In this document: positions 43,013 to 51,547 of the stretch, in pieces | How positions within the stretch are numbered: the first letter of the stretch is position 1 | Layout: each line of letters begins with the position of its first letter | Origin: DATDIC01 sp963777625 | GTDB lineage: Bacteria > Pseudomonadota > Alphaproteobacteria > Acetobacterales > Acetobacteraceae | Assembly (NCBI GenBank): GCA_963777625.1 | Contig: CAVZRO010000026.1 | Coordinates: forward strand, 410,499 to 474,498 | Length of the DNA stretch: 64,000 bases | Reading direction: 5' to 3' | Program-made: the position numbers and the translations under genes | The notes under the pieces: generated by a model | The model's input: the letters and a program-made list of their open reading frames with translations, nothing else | Database searches by the model: none | Told to the model about the DNA's origin: nothing

Positions 43013-43210
43013 ATGGCCGCCGCTTCCGAAACAATGGCCCGTCACCGGCTGCTCCGTGGTGCGGCGTTGGCTGTCGTCGTCATTCCCATGGCGCTTCTTG
43101 CGGCGTGCGCTCAGCAGCCGCCGCCCCCGCCGCCCGCACCGGTCGAAGCGGCTCCGCCGCCGCCGCCGCCGGCCCCACCTCCGGCTCCGGTTCCGCCCGC
43201 GCGGGGCTAA
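43013..43210 (+). CDS. Small proline-rich lipoprotein
   Basis: A 65-residue product: a signal peptide with lipobox LLAAC near residue 32, then an almost pure Pro/Ala tail (PPPPPPAPVEAAPPPP). It is likely lipidated and the tail may span the periplasm or lie along the cell wall. A strong ribosome site, AAGGAGGAACGA, precedes the ATG, which supports it as a real gene despite its low complexity. It shares a divergent promoter region with the L,D-transpeptidase, so a cell-envelope link is plausible. No family recognised. Confidence 0.7.
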   Translation: MAAASETMARHRLLRGAALAVVVIPMALLAACAQQPPPPPPAPVEAAPPPPPPAPPPAPVPPARG

Positions 43211-43327
43211 GCGCACAATCCCGGCCGCACGGCCCGGGATAACCGGGCCTTCGCCGACGGCGTGCTCCGGGTGCTGCGACCTGGGGCGCGTTCGTCTGGC
43301 TTGCCGGCCCGGCACGGCGTTAGTGCC

Positions 43328-43405
43328 CGTCATGAAATAACCGAATCCACCGTCATTCCCGCGAAAGCGGGAATCCAGCGGGCGGCGGCTAGATTCCCGC
43401 TTTTC
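43328..43405. repeat. Palindromic repeat copy B, left half, interrupted by an insertion sequence
   Basis: Begins CGTCATGAAATAACCGAATC and runs through GTCATTCCCGCGAAAGCGGG to ATTCCCGCTTTTC, i.e. the reverse complement of copy A. It stops at the left end of the IS; the rest (TTTCGCGGGAATGACGAG to GTTTCCGAACAACTCC) resumes at 44925-44968. Confidence 0.85.
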
Positions 43406-44924
43406 GAGCCTGTGAAAGAATTGGCATTCCCTGGCGAAATCGGATTCGCTGGCATCGATGAGTAATTCGGGGACATCGATGGCAGTGCGTTACCTGCGGC
43501 CGGAGCGAAACCAGCCGAGCTGGGAGTTTGTCGATCTGGAAGGCCTGCTGGCGGCCGACCACAAAGCGCGCGTCGTCTGGGCCTATGTGGCGGGGCTGGA
43601 GCTGACGGAGTTGTTTCAGCGGATCAAGACGGTGGACGGCGGCCCCGGCCGTCCGCCGCCGGACCCTCGGGTGCTGCTGGCGTTGTGGCTGTATGCCACG
43701 CTGGAAGGCGTCGGCTCGGCGCGGCAGCTCGATCGGCTGTGCCAGAGCGACCTCGCCTATCGCTGGCTGTGCGGTGGCGTGCCGGTGAACTATCACGGGC
43801 TGAGCGACTTCCGGGTCGAGCACGCCGCGGTGCTCGACCGGCTGCTGCGCGAGAGCGTGACCGCGTTGATCACCGAGGGCGTGGTCACGCTGGACGAGAT
43901 CGCCATTGATGGCACTAAAGTTAAAGCCAGCGCCGGCCGCGGCTCGTTCCGCCGGTCGGCCCGGCTGGCGACGATCGAAGCTGCCGCGCGCGAGCTGGTG
44001 GAGACGCTGAAGGCGGAGGTTGCGACCGATCCGGCGGCGAGCGAGACACGCCGGCAGGCGGCGCGGCGGCGTGCCGCTGAAGATGTTGCGGCGCGTGCCG
44101 CGGCAGCGCGTCGGGCACTGGACAAGTTGCGTGCGGAACGGGCCGCGAGCGCCAAGACCCACAAGCAGGCGGAAACCAAGAAGAACGAGCCGCGGGCCAG
44201 CCGCACCGATCCCGACGCGCGGCTGATGCGCTTCGCTGATGGCGCCGTGCGCGCTGGCTACAACGTGCAACTGGCGGTGCTGCCGCAGAGCGGCATCATT
44301 GTCACCACCGCAGTGACCGACCGTCGCAACGACGCCGGCCTGGCGGGCCCGATGACCGAGCAGGTCAGGACCAATTTCGGCATCACGCCACAGCGGGTTC
44401 TTGCCGACACGCATTATGCGACGCAGGCCGACATCGTCGGGCTCGAGCCATAGGGATCGAGGTCTACGCACCGGTCGCGCCCGACAAGGCGACGGCCAGT
44501 CCGGCGAGTCAGCGCAAGCGCGCGCAACGACGGGACGCCGAGCCAGAGGCGATCAAGACATGGCGCGCGCGGATGGCCGGGGAGGCCGGCAAGCTGGTGT
44601 ATAAGCGACGCGCGCGGATCGAGACGGTGAACGGCATCCTGAAAGGGCGTGGCCTGGGAGTGCTGCAGGTGCGCTCGATGGCCAAGGTCGCCTGCGTGGT
44701 TCTGCTGCAGGCACTGGCCCACAATCTCTGGCGCGGCCACTGTCTGCGCCAGGCGGCGGCGTAGAAGGGCATGGAGGCAAGCCGGCCTCGTTGGTGCCGG
44801 CAATGACCGGGCGTCCGGGCCGGCGAGACGCGGCGTTGCCTATGCATTGAGGTGCCGGGCCGGGAGGCGCCGGGACGATGCGATGACCAAACCCGCGCTC
44901 CGCACCGATTTCTTTCACAGGCTC
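43406..44924. mobile_element. IS1182-like insertion sequence, 1519 bp
   Basis: Perfect 15-bp terminal inverted repeats: GAGCCTGTGAAAGAA at 43406-43420 and TTCTTTCACAGGCTC at 44910-44924. TTTC precedes the left end (43402-43405) and follows the right end (44925-44928), a likely 4-bp target duplication. The target is the palindromic repeat copy B, and both halves of that repeat are recovered on either side. It carries one transposase gene, frameshifted. Confidence 0.9.
43479..44764 (+). pseudogene. IS1182 family transposase, frameshifted
   Basis: The first frame (from ATG 43479, MAVRYLRPERNQPSWEFVDLE) has the InsH-type N-terminal domain (LLALWLYATLEGVGSARQLDRL, YRWLCGG, NYHGLSDFR), then the first catalytic Asp region IAIDGTKVKASAGRGSFRR and, after a long helical insertion, the second (VTDRRNDAGL, VLADTHYATQADI). 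It stops at 44451. The other frame continues IGIEVYAPVAPDK and ends with KRRARIETVNGILKGRGLGVLQVRSM, the Glu-containing end of the DDE domain, to 44764. A one-base deletion near 44449 explains the break. Unless the shift is programmed, this copy is inactive. Confidence 0.88.
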
Positions 44925-44968
44925 TTTCGCGGGAATGACGAGATGACGCGGTTGTTTCCGAACAACTC
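44925..44968. repeat. Palindromic repeat copy B, right half
   Basis: TTTCGCGGGAATGACGAG followed by ATGACGCGGTTGTTTCCGAACAACTCC, matching the reverse complement of the left end of copy A. It directly abuts the right end of the insertion sequence. Confidence 0.85.
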
Positions 44969-44969
44969 C

Positions 44970-45956
44970 TTAGCGTGTGCGCGTGGTTGCGAGCAATGAC
45001 GCGTGGTCCTTCGGTTCATCGCCCCGGTGAGTTTTGACCCGCTGCCTTTGACGACGCGACAAGCGCGTATGCAGATCGATGGCGGACGACAATGAGCAGA
45101 ACGCGGCGGCGAGCAGCATGGCCATGCCGAGCCCCTCGCGCAGCCCCACATGCTCACCCAGCACCAGCATGCCGAGCAGCACCGCGATCACCGGCGAGAC
45201 GTAGGCGTAGCTTCCTGCTCCCGCCGGACCCCAGACCCCGATCAGCCGCAGATAGGCCGTGAAGGCGACCAACGAGCCGAACAGAACGAGAAATAGCCAG
45301 CCGCCCCAGGCGGCGGCGGTCCAATCGAAACGAGCGGCGTCCAGCGCCCCCCGCTCGAACGCCAGCGCGCCAAGCGTCATCATCAGTCCGCCCGGCAGCA
45401 GCGTCAGCCCCGACAGGAAGGTGGCACCGGTGGTCCGGGCCAGCGGCCGGGCCACCACCGAGCCAAGACTGTAGGCCACGGCGCTGAAAATGATCGCAGC
45501 CGCGCCAAGAAGACCAGGAAGATTGGTCGGCGCGACGATCTGCGGACCGAACAGCACGGCGAGGCCGGCAAATCCGAAGGCGAGCGCCAGGGCGCGGTTC
45601 GTGCTCCAGTGTTCCTCACCGAGTGCGATGCCGAAGCCGAGCAGGCTTATCGGCACCAGAGCGAGATAGACCACGGCGGTCAGACCGGAGGGCACGTAAC
45701 GGATGCCCCAGAATAGCGGGGCATAGGTCAACACCACCATCAGAAGTTGGACCACAACGAGCCGGCTCACCTCATGCCGGCTGAAGCGCCGTACTTCGCC
45801 GCGCGACCAGGCGAACAGCAGCAGCGCAAGCCCAGCCGCAACGAAACGTGTGCCGCCGAAGAATACCGCCGGCACACTGGCCACCCCGAGCTTCATGGCG
45901 AGCCATGTGGCGCCAAAGATCAGGCACATCACCGCGAACAGACCAGCCATCGACAT
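44970..45956 (-). CDS. DMT superfamily transporter (EamA domains)
   Basis: A 328-residue inner-membrane protein with ten hydrophobic helices in two EamA repeats. The first repeat has LIFGATWLAMKLGVASVPAVFFGGTRF and the second has GSYAYVSPVIAVLLGMLVLGE, the usual closing motif; a basic tail (RLSRRQRQRVKTHRGDEP) ends the protein inside repeat copy B. EamA proteins export amino acids and other metabolites; the substrate is unknown. It is divergent from the CGNR regulator at 46039, with an operator-like palindrome 9 bases before its own start, so it is probably controlled by that regulator. Confidence 0.9.
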   Translation of the reverse strand: MSMAGLFAVMCLIFGATWLAMKLGVASVPAVFFGGTRFVAAGLALLLFAWSRGEVRRFSRHEVSRLVVVQLLMVVLTYAPLFWGIRYVPSGLTAVVYLALVPISLLGFGIALGEEHWSTNRALALAFGFAGLAVLFGPQIVAPTNLPGLLGAAAIIFSAVAYSLGSVVARPLARTTGATFLSGLTLLPGGLMMTLGALAFERGALDAARFDWTAAAWGGWLFLVLFGSLVAFTAYLRLIGVWGPAGAGSYAYVSPVIAVLLGMLVLGEHVGLREGLGMAMLLAAAFCSLSSAIDLHTRLSRRQRQRVKTHRGDEPKDHASLLATTRTR

Positions 45957-45964
45957 CCTCCTCA

Positions 45965-45994
45965 GTAACGCCTATATCGCGTTATAGGCGTTAC
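45965..45994. promoter_or_regulatory. Perfect 12-bp palindromic operator between exporter and CGNR regulator
   Basis: GTAACGCCTATA (45965-45976), six-base centre TCGCGT, TATAGGCGTTAC (45983-45994). The arms match at all 12 positions. It lies between divergent genes, 9 bases from the DMT gene's ATG and about 45 bases from the regulator's, where a bound dimer would block both. The two-arm form fits a homodimeric regulator. Confidence 0.7.
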
Positions 45995-46038
45995 ATGCAA
46001 GGGGCGCGATTGTCGGTCGAAGCAACAGGATGCAAGGC

Positions 46039-46635
46039 ATGAGCGAAGTTACCGCCACGACGTTGCGCCTGATCGGCGGCCACCCGGCGCTGGATTTCAC
46101 CAATACGGTCAACTCCCGCGGCGTTCGCCATGGCCCCGATGTCCTGCGGAACTATGGCGATCTGCTCGACTGGGCTGTGCGGATCGGCGTGCTCCAGGCG
46201 ACAGAAGCGGAGGTGCTGCGCAACCTGCCACGCAACCGGGGCGACGCCGCCCTCGCCCGCGCCAAGGCGCTTCGTGAGGCGCTTTATCGGATCTTCGCTG
46301 CACGTCCTGCGGCCCGCCCCGAGGATCTCGGCTTGTTGCAGTGCGAGGCTTGTGCGGCCCAGGAGGCGCGCTTTCTTGTGCCCGACATGACCGGCTACGC
46401 TTGGCGGTGGCGCACCGGCAATCCTGACGCGGTCACCCACCGGATCGCTAGTGCGGCCGCAGACCTGCTGACATCACCCGCGCTCGAGCGGGTGCATGTC
46501 TGTCCGGGGGAGGATTGCTCCTGGCTGTTCCTCGATACGTCCCGGTCCGGCAGGCGCATCTGGTGCAGCGAGGAGACGTGCGGCACGCGCAACCGTGTTC
46601 GTCGCTGGCGCGACCGTCGGCGAGCAACGCCATAA
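46039..46635 (+). CDS. CGNR zinc-finger transcriptional regulator (ABATE domain)
   Basis: The N-terminal ABATE domain (LRLIGGHPALDFTNTVNSRG; LLDWAVRIGVL) is a predicted stress- or ligand-sensing helical domain. The C-terminal zinc finger reads VHVCPGEDCSWLFLDTSRSG, then RIWCSEETCGTRNRVRRWRDR; the CGNR signature is CGTR here. Four cysteines bind zinc and the basic tail contacts DNA. ATG 46039 (MSEVTAT) is chosen; 46030 is in frame too. It probably represses the divergent DMT gene and itself through the palindrome at 45965. Confidence 0.88.
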   Translation: MSEVTATTLRLIGGHPALDFTNTVNSRGVRHGPDVLRNYGDLLDWAVRIGVLQATEAEVLRNLPRNRGDAALARAKALREALYRIFAARPAARPEDLGLLQCEACAAQEARFLVPDMTGYAWRWRTGNPDAVTHRIASAAADLLTSPALERVHVCPGEDCSWLFLDTSRSGRRIWCSEETCGTRNRVRRWRDRRRATP

Positions 46636-46877
46636 CGGCGACCGATCGCGCGCCGACAACGGACTGCGGCCATTTCCCATGGATGCGCCACAATCCAGAG
46701 GGCGGATTCGCCGCCCATGGTTGCCGACCACGGCGGCCTCGGCCAACGACCACTGTGGTGACGGTTTCCGTACGCCAGCCCCGTGCCCAGACGCATGGCC
46801 AGCGGTGGCCGGCGTCCGAAAACCTTCACCATAGCAGCCGTACTCGCAGGCGGCACGATCCCAACCGCCACCCGTCG

Positions 46878-47987
46878 CTACCCCGAACGCGCCAGCCGCC
46901 GCTCGAAGCTCCGCCCATAGGCCGACATCGCGAAGCAGCACACGAAGAATACCATCGCGGCGAAAGTGTACCCCTCGGTCGCGAAGCCAAGCCACGCCGG
47001 ATCCTTCAATGCCTGCTCCACCGCGCCCAGCAGGTCCGACAGGCCGATGATGGTCACCAGGGTGGTGTCCTTGAACAGATCGACCACCGTGTTGACGATC
47101 CCCGGCACCACGATGCGCAGCGCCTGCGGCAGCACGATGAATGCCTCCACCTTCCACCAGGACAGGCCGATTGAAACCGCCGCCTCTTCCTGCCCGACCG
47201 GAACACCCTGCAATCCGCCGCGCACCACCTCGGCCATGTAGGCCGAGTTGAACAGGATCAGCGCCACCATCGCCCGCAGCAGCCGGTCGATGGTAACGCC
47301 CTCCGGCAGGAACAGCGGCACCATCACCGCCGACATGAACAGCACCGTCAGCAGCGGCACACCACGCCACAGTTCGATGAACGCGACCGACAGCATGCGC
47401 ACGACCGGCAGGGCGGAGCGGCGGCCGAGCGCCAGCAGGATGCCGAACGGCAGCGACCCGGCCACGGTGACAAATGAAATGATCACATCCAGCATCAGCC
47501 CGCCCCACAGGCTGGTATCCTCATAGGGCAGCCCCGCCACACCGCCGACCAGCAGCAGCGCGATCAGCGCCGGGCACAGCGTCAGCAGCGCCAGCACGAA
47601 CGCCCAGCGATGCCGTGTCTGGTCGCGCAGCACCGGCCAGGCGAAACCCGCCAGCAGCACGGCGGCCAGACCGACCCGCCAGCGCTGGTCGGGCGGATAG
47701 CGGCCGAAGAAGAATATCGGCAGCCGCACACGGATGAAGGTCCAGCAGGCGCCATCGCCGCCGCACGCCGCCTTGCTGGTGCCGGAGATCGTTGCATGCA
47801 GTACCGCCCAGCGGAACAGCGGCGGCAGCACCAGCGCCGCGATCGCCACCACCACCAGCGTCAGGATCGTGTTCAGCCACGAGTTGAACAGGTTGGCCCG
47901 CAGCCAGCCGATGGCGCGCGAGGCGGTGCTCTGTCCCCGCGCTGTCGGTGGAATGAAGCGACCGGCGGTGGCGGCGGCGTCGCTCAT
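46878..47987 (-). CDS. aapM: General L-amino-acid ABC transporter permease AapM
   Basis: A 369-residue inner-membrane permease of the polar amino-acid family with the extended N-terminus typical of AapM/BztC. It has SWLNTILTLVVVAIAALVLPPLF as its first membrane segment, and the EAA loop EAAVSIGLSWWKVEAFIVLPQALR. It overlaps aapQ by four bases. The ATPase gene aapP, which normally follows, is absent: the next 240 bases hold no gene and then a convergent gene. Confidence 0.92.
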   Translation of the reverse strand: MSDAAATAGRFIPPTARGQSTASRAIGWLRANLFNSWLNTILTLVVVAIAALVLPPLFRWAVLHATISGTSKAACGGDGACWTFIRVRLPIFFFGRYPPDQRWRVGLAAVLLAGFAWPVLRDQTRHRWAFVLALLTLCPALIALLLVGGVAGLPYEDTSLWGGLMLDVIISFVTVAGSLPFGILLALGRRSALPVVRMLSVAFIELWRGVPLLTVLFMSAVMVPLFLPEGVTIDRLLRAMVALILFNSAYMAEVVRGGLQGVPVGQEEAAVSIGLSWWKVEAFIVLPQALRIVVPGIVNTVVDLFKDTTLVTIIGLSDLLGAVEQALKDPAWLGFATEGYTFAAMVFFVCCFAMSAYGRSFERRLARSG

Positions 47988-49102
47988 CGTTCCACCAGAG
48001 CGACGTGCCGGTTGTACCAGTTCATGAACGCGGATCCGACCAGGCTGATCGACAGGAATACCGCCATCAGCAGGATCATTACCTCCACTTCGCGCGCGCT
48101 CTGCTGCAGCACGGTGCCGGCAAAAATCTGGAACAGCTCGGGATACGCGACGGCAGCCCCCAGCGAGCTGGACTTGATGATATTCAGATACTGGCTGGTC
48201 AGCGGCGGGATCATCACCCGCAGCGCCTGCGGCACGATGATCTTGGACAGCACATGGCGGGGCCGCAGCCCGAGGCTGAGCGCGGCCTCACGCTGGCCCT
48301 TATGGACCGACAGAATGGCCGCGCGCACGATCTCGGCGATGAAGGCGGCGCCATAGATCGACAGCCCGGCCCACAGCGCGGCCAGTTCCGGCGGAAGCTG
48401 CACGCCCCCGGTGATATTGAACCCATGCAGTGCCGGCCAGTCGAAGCCGGACACCGCGCCGGCAAACAGTGCCACCGCCAGCGCCGGCAGCACCAGGGCG
48501 CGCATGCCCACCGGCCGCCCGCGCAACATCGTGCGCCATAACCACGGCGTGGCAATCAACAGCAGCAGGGCGAGCGGCCACAATACGACGGCCCGCGGCG
48601 CCTCGATCAGCCGGGGCAAATAGAGACCGCGGATATTCAGCAGCGCTCCGCCGGGCAGCAGAATGCTCTGCCGCGGCGATGGCAAGGTCGTCAGGACGGC
48701 AACATACCAAAAGATGATCTGCACCAGGATCGGCGTGTTGCGCACGAACTCGATGAACCAGAGCGCGATGTTGCGCACCAGCCAGTTGCTCGACAGCCGC
48801 ATGATGCCGACCAGGAAACCCAGCAGCGTCGCCGCCACGATCGCCATGGCGCTGACCAGCAGCGTGTTGAGGATGCAGACGACCAGCGCCCACAGATACG
48901 TGTCACCGACGCGCCAGGACACCAGGTGGAACGGGATGTCGAAATTGGCGTGGCCGTTGAGCAGAAAGCCGAAACCGAATGTCGTGTGACGGCGATCCAT
49001 GTTGGCGCCAGCCATGCCGGCCAGCAGCCAGAAGGCCGCCCCCACCGCCAGCAGCAGCAGCCACTGAGCGGCGCGGGCGCGTGGAGACGGCCGTCTGACC
49101 AT
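47984..49102 (-). CDS. aapQ: General L-amino-acid ABC transporter permease AapQ
   Basis: A 372-residue permease partner of AapM. It has a large periplasmic insertion between the first two membrane segments (FGFGFLLNGHANFDIPF), typical of AapQ/BztB, then VRNTPILVQIIFWYVAV and the EAA loop EAALSLGLRPRHVLSKIIVPQALR. It is between aapJ (12 bases upstream) and aapM. Confidence 0.93.
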   Translation of the reverse strand: MVRRPSPRARAAQWLLLLAVGAAFWLLAGMAGANMDRRHTTFGFGFLLNGHANFDIPFHLVSWRVGDTYLWALVVCILNTLLVSAMAIVAATLLGFLVGIMRLSSNWLVRNIALWFIEFVRNTPILVQIIFWYVAVLTTLPSPRQSILLPGGALLNIRGLYLPRLIEAPRAVVLWPLALLLLIATPWLWRTMLRGRPVGMRALVLPALAVALFAGAVSGFDWPALHGFNITGGVQLPPELAALWAGLSIYGAAFIAEIVRAAILSVHKGQREAALSLGLRPRHVLSKIIVPQALRVMIPPLTSQYLNIIKSSSLGAAVAYPELFQIFAGTVLQQSAREVEVMILLMAVFLSISLVGSAFMNWYNRHVALVER

Positions 49103-49114
49103 ATCAGCCGATCG

Positions 49115-50164
49115 TCAGTGCCAGGTCGGCAATGTCTGCAACCCGCCGTGATTATAGAGATTGTTCATCCCGCGCGGCAGCCCCAGACCTTTGGACCCGA
49201 AATAGGCATCGTACACCTCGCCGTAATTGCCGACATCCTTGACGATGCGGTACGACCAGCCATCGTCGGTTCCCAACAGCTTGCCGAAATTCCCCTCGAT
49301 CCCGAAGAAGCGGCGCAAGTCCGGATCGTTGCCGGCCTTGGCCTTCATCTCGTCGATATTCGCCTTGGTCAGCCCCAGCACCTCGGCTTCCAGCATGGAG
49401 TAGTGAACCCATTTCACGAACCGCGTCCACGCCTCGTCCCCCGAACGGGTGAACGGACCCAGCGGCTCCAGCCCGCCGATCGTTTCAGGCAAAAACATCC
49501 AGTCGTCGGGCTTCTTCATGGTGGAGCGGGCGGCGGCGACCGAACCGCCATCATCGGTATAGCCGTCGCAGCGCCCCGAGTCCGCCGCCGCGAACGCCTC
49601 CTCCGGCCGGTCGAACAGCAGCGTGTTGATCTTGATGTTGTTGGCCCGGTTAAAGTCGGCAATATTGGTTTCCAGCGTGGTTCCGGTCACCAGGCAGATC
49701 GTCGCACCGTTCAGATCCTTCAGGTGCTGCACGTTCAGGCTCTTGCGCACCATGAAGGTCTGCGCGGTGAAGAAATTCACCGCCGGCTCTCGCAGATTGA
49801 GCTGAGTGTCGCGGATGAAGCTATATTCGGAATCGCGGATCAGCACGTCGATCTCGCCCGAAGCCAGGACCGAGAACCGTTCCTTCGCCGTCGTCCCGAT
49901 ATATTTCACCTTGTCCGGCGATCCCAGCAGCGCATCGGCGATGGCGCGGCAAAGGGACACGTCCAGCCCCTGCCAGTTGCCGGAGGAATCCTGGAACGCG
50001 TAGCCGGGAATGCCAGTGTCGATGCCACAGGCAAGCTGGCCGCGGGCACGGATCGCATCCATCGTCGGGCTCTTGACGTCTTGGGCCCTGGCTGGGCCGG
50101 CCAGATTCAACCAGGCCGCGAGCGCGGCGAGGCTAACCGCCAGCGTGGTGCTGCGACTTAACAT
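49115..50164 (-). CDS. aapJ: General L-amino-acid binding protein AapJ
   Basis: Periplasmic binding protein, 349 residues. A signal peptide (LAVSLAALAAWLNLAGPARAQ) precedes the mature domain, which has GQLACGIDTGIPGYAFQDSSG, LDVSLCRAIADALLG, and ATICLVTGTTLETNIADF. It binds a range of L-amino acids in characterised relatives. ATG 50164 (MLSRSTTL) has GAGGGAGACAGC ahead of it. First gene of aapJQM. Confidence 0.94.
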   Translation of the reverse strand: MLSRSTTLAVSLAALAAWLNLAGPARAQDVKSPTMDAIRARGQLACGIDTGIPGYAFQDSSGNWQGLDVSLCRAIADALLGSPDKVKYIGTTAKERFSVLASGEIDVLIRDSEYSFIRDTQLNLREPAVNFFTAQTFMVRKSLNVQHLKDLNGATICLVTGTTLETNIADFNRANNIKINTLLFDRPEEAFAAADSGRCDGYTDDGGSVAAARSTMKKPDDWMFLPETIGGLEPLGPFTRSGDEAWTRFVKWVHYSMLEAEVLGLTKANIDEMKAKAGNDPDLRRFFGIEGNFGKLLGTDDGWSYRIVKDVGNYGEVYDAYFGSKGLGLPRGMNNLYNHGGLQTLPTWH

Positions 50165-50265
50165 GCTGTCTCCCTCGGGTTTGTTGAGGCAGTTCATCTG
50201 CCTTATCGAAAGCTAACCGGGACCTTGAGTGGGAGCAAGGCTCCCTTCCGGCGACGCCACCGCCG

Positions 50266-50320
50266 CCCCTCTTGCGGAACAGGCCCCCTCTTGCGGAACA
50301 GACCCCCTCTTGCGGAACAG
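50266..50320. repeat. Three-copy tandem repeat CCCCTCTTGCGGAACAG
   Basis: The 17-bp core occurs at 50266-50282, 50285-50301 and 50304-50320, separated by GC and AC. The core is identical in all three. The spacing of 19 bp is near two helical turns. It may be a regulatory array or a recent slippage expansion. Confidence 0.75.
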
Positions 50321-50430
50321 AAACGAGCGCCGCGGCCCTTTTCCTGCCGGTCCGGGTTCGCTACAGCATCATTGGTCGAGGCGGCGTCGTCGGGAAGCAC
50401 GACTAAACGCTCGCAACCGGCGAATCTGGT

Positions 50431-50464
50431 GCATGAGTGCTTCATCCTGGAGCGATCATGCTCT
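50431..50464. repeat. Dispersed short palindrome, copy 2
   Basis: GCATGAGTGCTTC faces GAGCGATCATGC over a short loop, and the right arm GAGCGATCATGCTCT is nearly identical to that of the element at 10773-10808. Both lie immediately upstream of a coding region. Confidence 0.55.
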
Positions 50465-50495
50465 AGAAGGCGGCCGTCGCTTGGGGACCTGACGC

Positions 50496-51428
50496 ATGAA
50501 GATCGTTGCCTGCAATAGCAACCGTCCCCTGGCCGAAGCGATGGCGGCGACCCTGAATTTGCCACTCACCCGCGCCCAGATACGACGCTTCGCCGACATG
50601 GAGGTGTTCGTCGAAATCCAGGAGAACGTGCGGGGGCAGGACGTGTTCGTCGTGCAGTCCACCTCCTACCCGGCCAACGACAACCTGATGGAGCTGCTGA
50701 TCACCCTGGATGCGCTGCGGCGCAGCTCCGCGCGGCGGGTCACGGCGGTCATTCCGTATTTCGGTTACGCCCGGCAGGACCGCAAGACGGCCCCGCGCAC
50801 CCCGATCAGCGCCAAGCTGGTTGCCAATCTGATCACCGAGGCTGGGGCGCACCGCGTGCTGACGCTGGACCTGCACGCCGGGCAGATCCAGGGCTTCTTC
50901 GATATCCCGGTGGACAATCTCTACGCGGCGCCCTTGTTCACCCGTGATATCCAGGAACGCTATCAGGGCCGGGACCTCGTCATCGTCTCGCCTGATGTGG
51001 GCGGGGTGCTGCGCGCGCGCGCCATCGCCACGCGGATCAATTGCGACCTCGCCATCATCGACAAGCGGCGCGAACGCGCGGGCGTTTCAGAAGTAATGAA
51101 CGTGATCGGCGATGTTGACGGACGCGATTGCGTCATCGTCGACGATCTGACCGATTCCGGCGGCACGCATTGCAATGCCGCCGAGGCGCTGATCAGGGCC
51201 GGCGCCCGGTCCACCAGCGCCTATGTCACCCATGGCGTGCTGTCCGGCGGCGCCGTCGCCCGCATCGCTTCGTCGCCGATCGAGATGATGACCATCACCA
51301 ATTCCATCCTGGCCACCGAGGCGGTGCGGCTCGCCCGCAACGTGAGGCAGATCACGGTCGCGCCGCTGATGGCCGAGGCAATGCGGCGCATCAGCGACGA
51401 AAGCTCGGTCAGCTCCCTATTCGACTGA
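50496..51428 (+). CDS. prs: Ribose-phosphate pyrophosphokinase
   Basis: Makes PRPP from ribose 5-phosphate and ATP for nucleotide, His and Trp synthesis. The 310-residue product has the full signature set: FADMEVFVEIQENVRGQDVF, YFGYARQDRK, TLDLHAGQIQGFFDIPVDNL, VSPDVGGVLRARAIA, DKRRE and the PRPP loop VIVDDLTDSGGTHCNAA. The common form of that loop is DDMIDTGGT; here it reads DDLTDSGGT, still a good PRPP motif. ATG 50496 follows GGGGACCTGACGC. Confidence 0.96.
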   Translation: MKIVACNSNRPLAEAMAATLNLPLTRAQIRRFADMEVFVEIQENVRGQDVFVVQSTSYPANDNLMELLITLDALRRSSARRVTAVIPYFGYARQDRKTAPRTPISAKLVANLITEAGAHRVLTLDLHAGQIQGFFDIPVDNLYAAPLFTRDIQERYQGRDLVIVSPDVGGVLRARAIATRINCDLAIIDKRRERAGVSEVMNVIGDVDGRDCVIVDDLTDSGGTHCNAAEALIRAGARSTSAYVTHGVLSGGAVARIASSPIEMMTITNSILATEAVRLARNVRQITVAPLMAEAMRRISDESSVSSLFD

Positions 51429-51547
51429 ACCCGGCCGAAACGCGAAGAAAGTTGGTCTCGCCGCCGCATGCGCTCCGGCAACTCCGTCTCACGCCGCGAT
51501 GTGCGGCCAAACCTGGTCAGGCGGCGCCGAAGAGGGCTCGGTTCGTC

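Larger units (their letters stand above)
50165..50495. other. Intergenic region between aapJ and prs
   Basis: About 330 bases serving divergent genes. It contains three copies of a 17-bp unit CCCCTCTTGCGGAACAG with a 19-base period at 50266-50320, and a dispersed palindrome (GAGCGATCATGCTCT arm) at about 50431-50464, 31 bases before the prs ATG. No gene or clear promoter motif was identified. Confidence 0.5.

Noticed and set aside
48926..50161. 411-aa plus-strand frame opposite aapQ/aapJ
   Set aside because: aapJ and aapQ show strong family features on the minus strand; the frame is a composition shadow.
50266..50320. CRISPR array
   Set aside because: Only three 17-bp units with 2-bp gaps and no spacers or cas genes.
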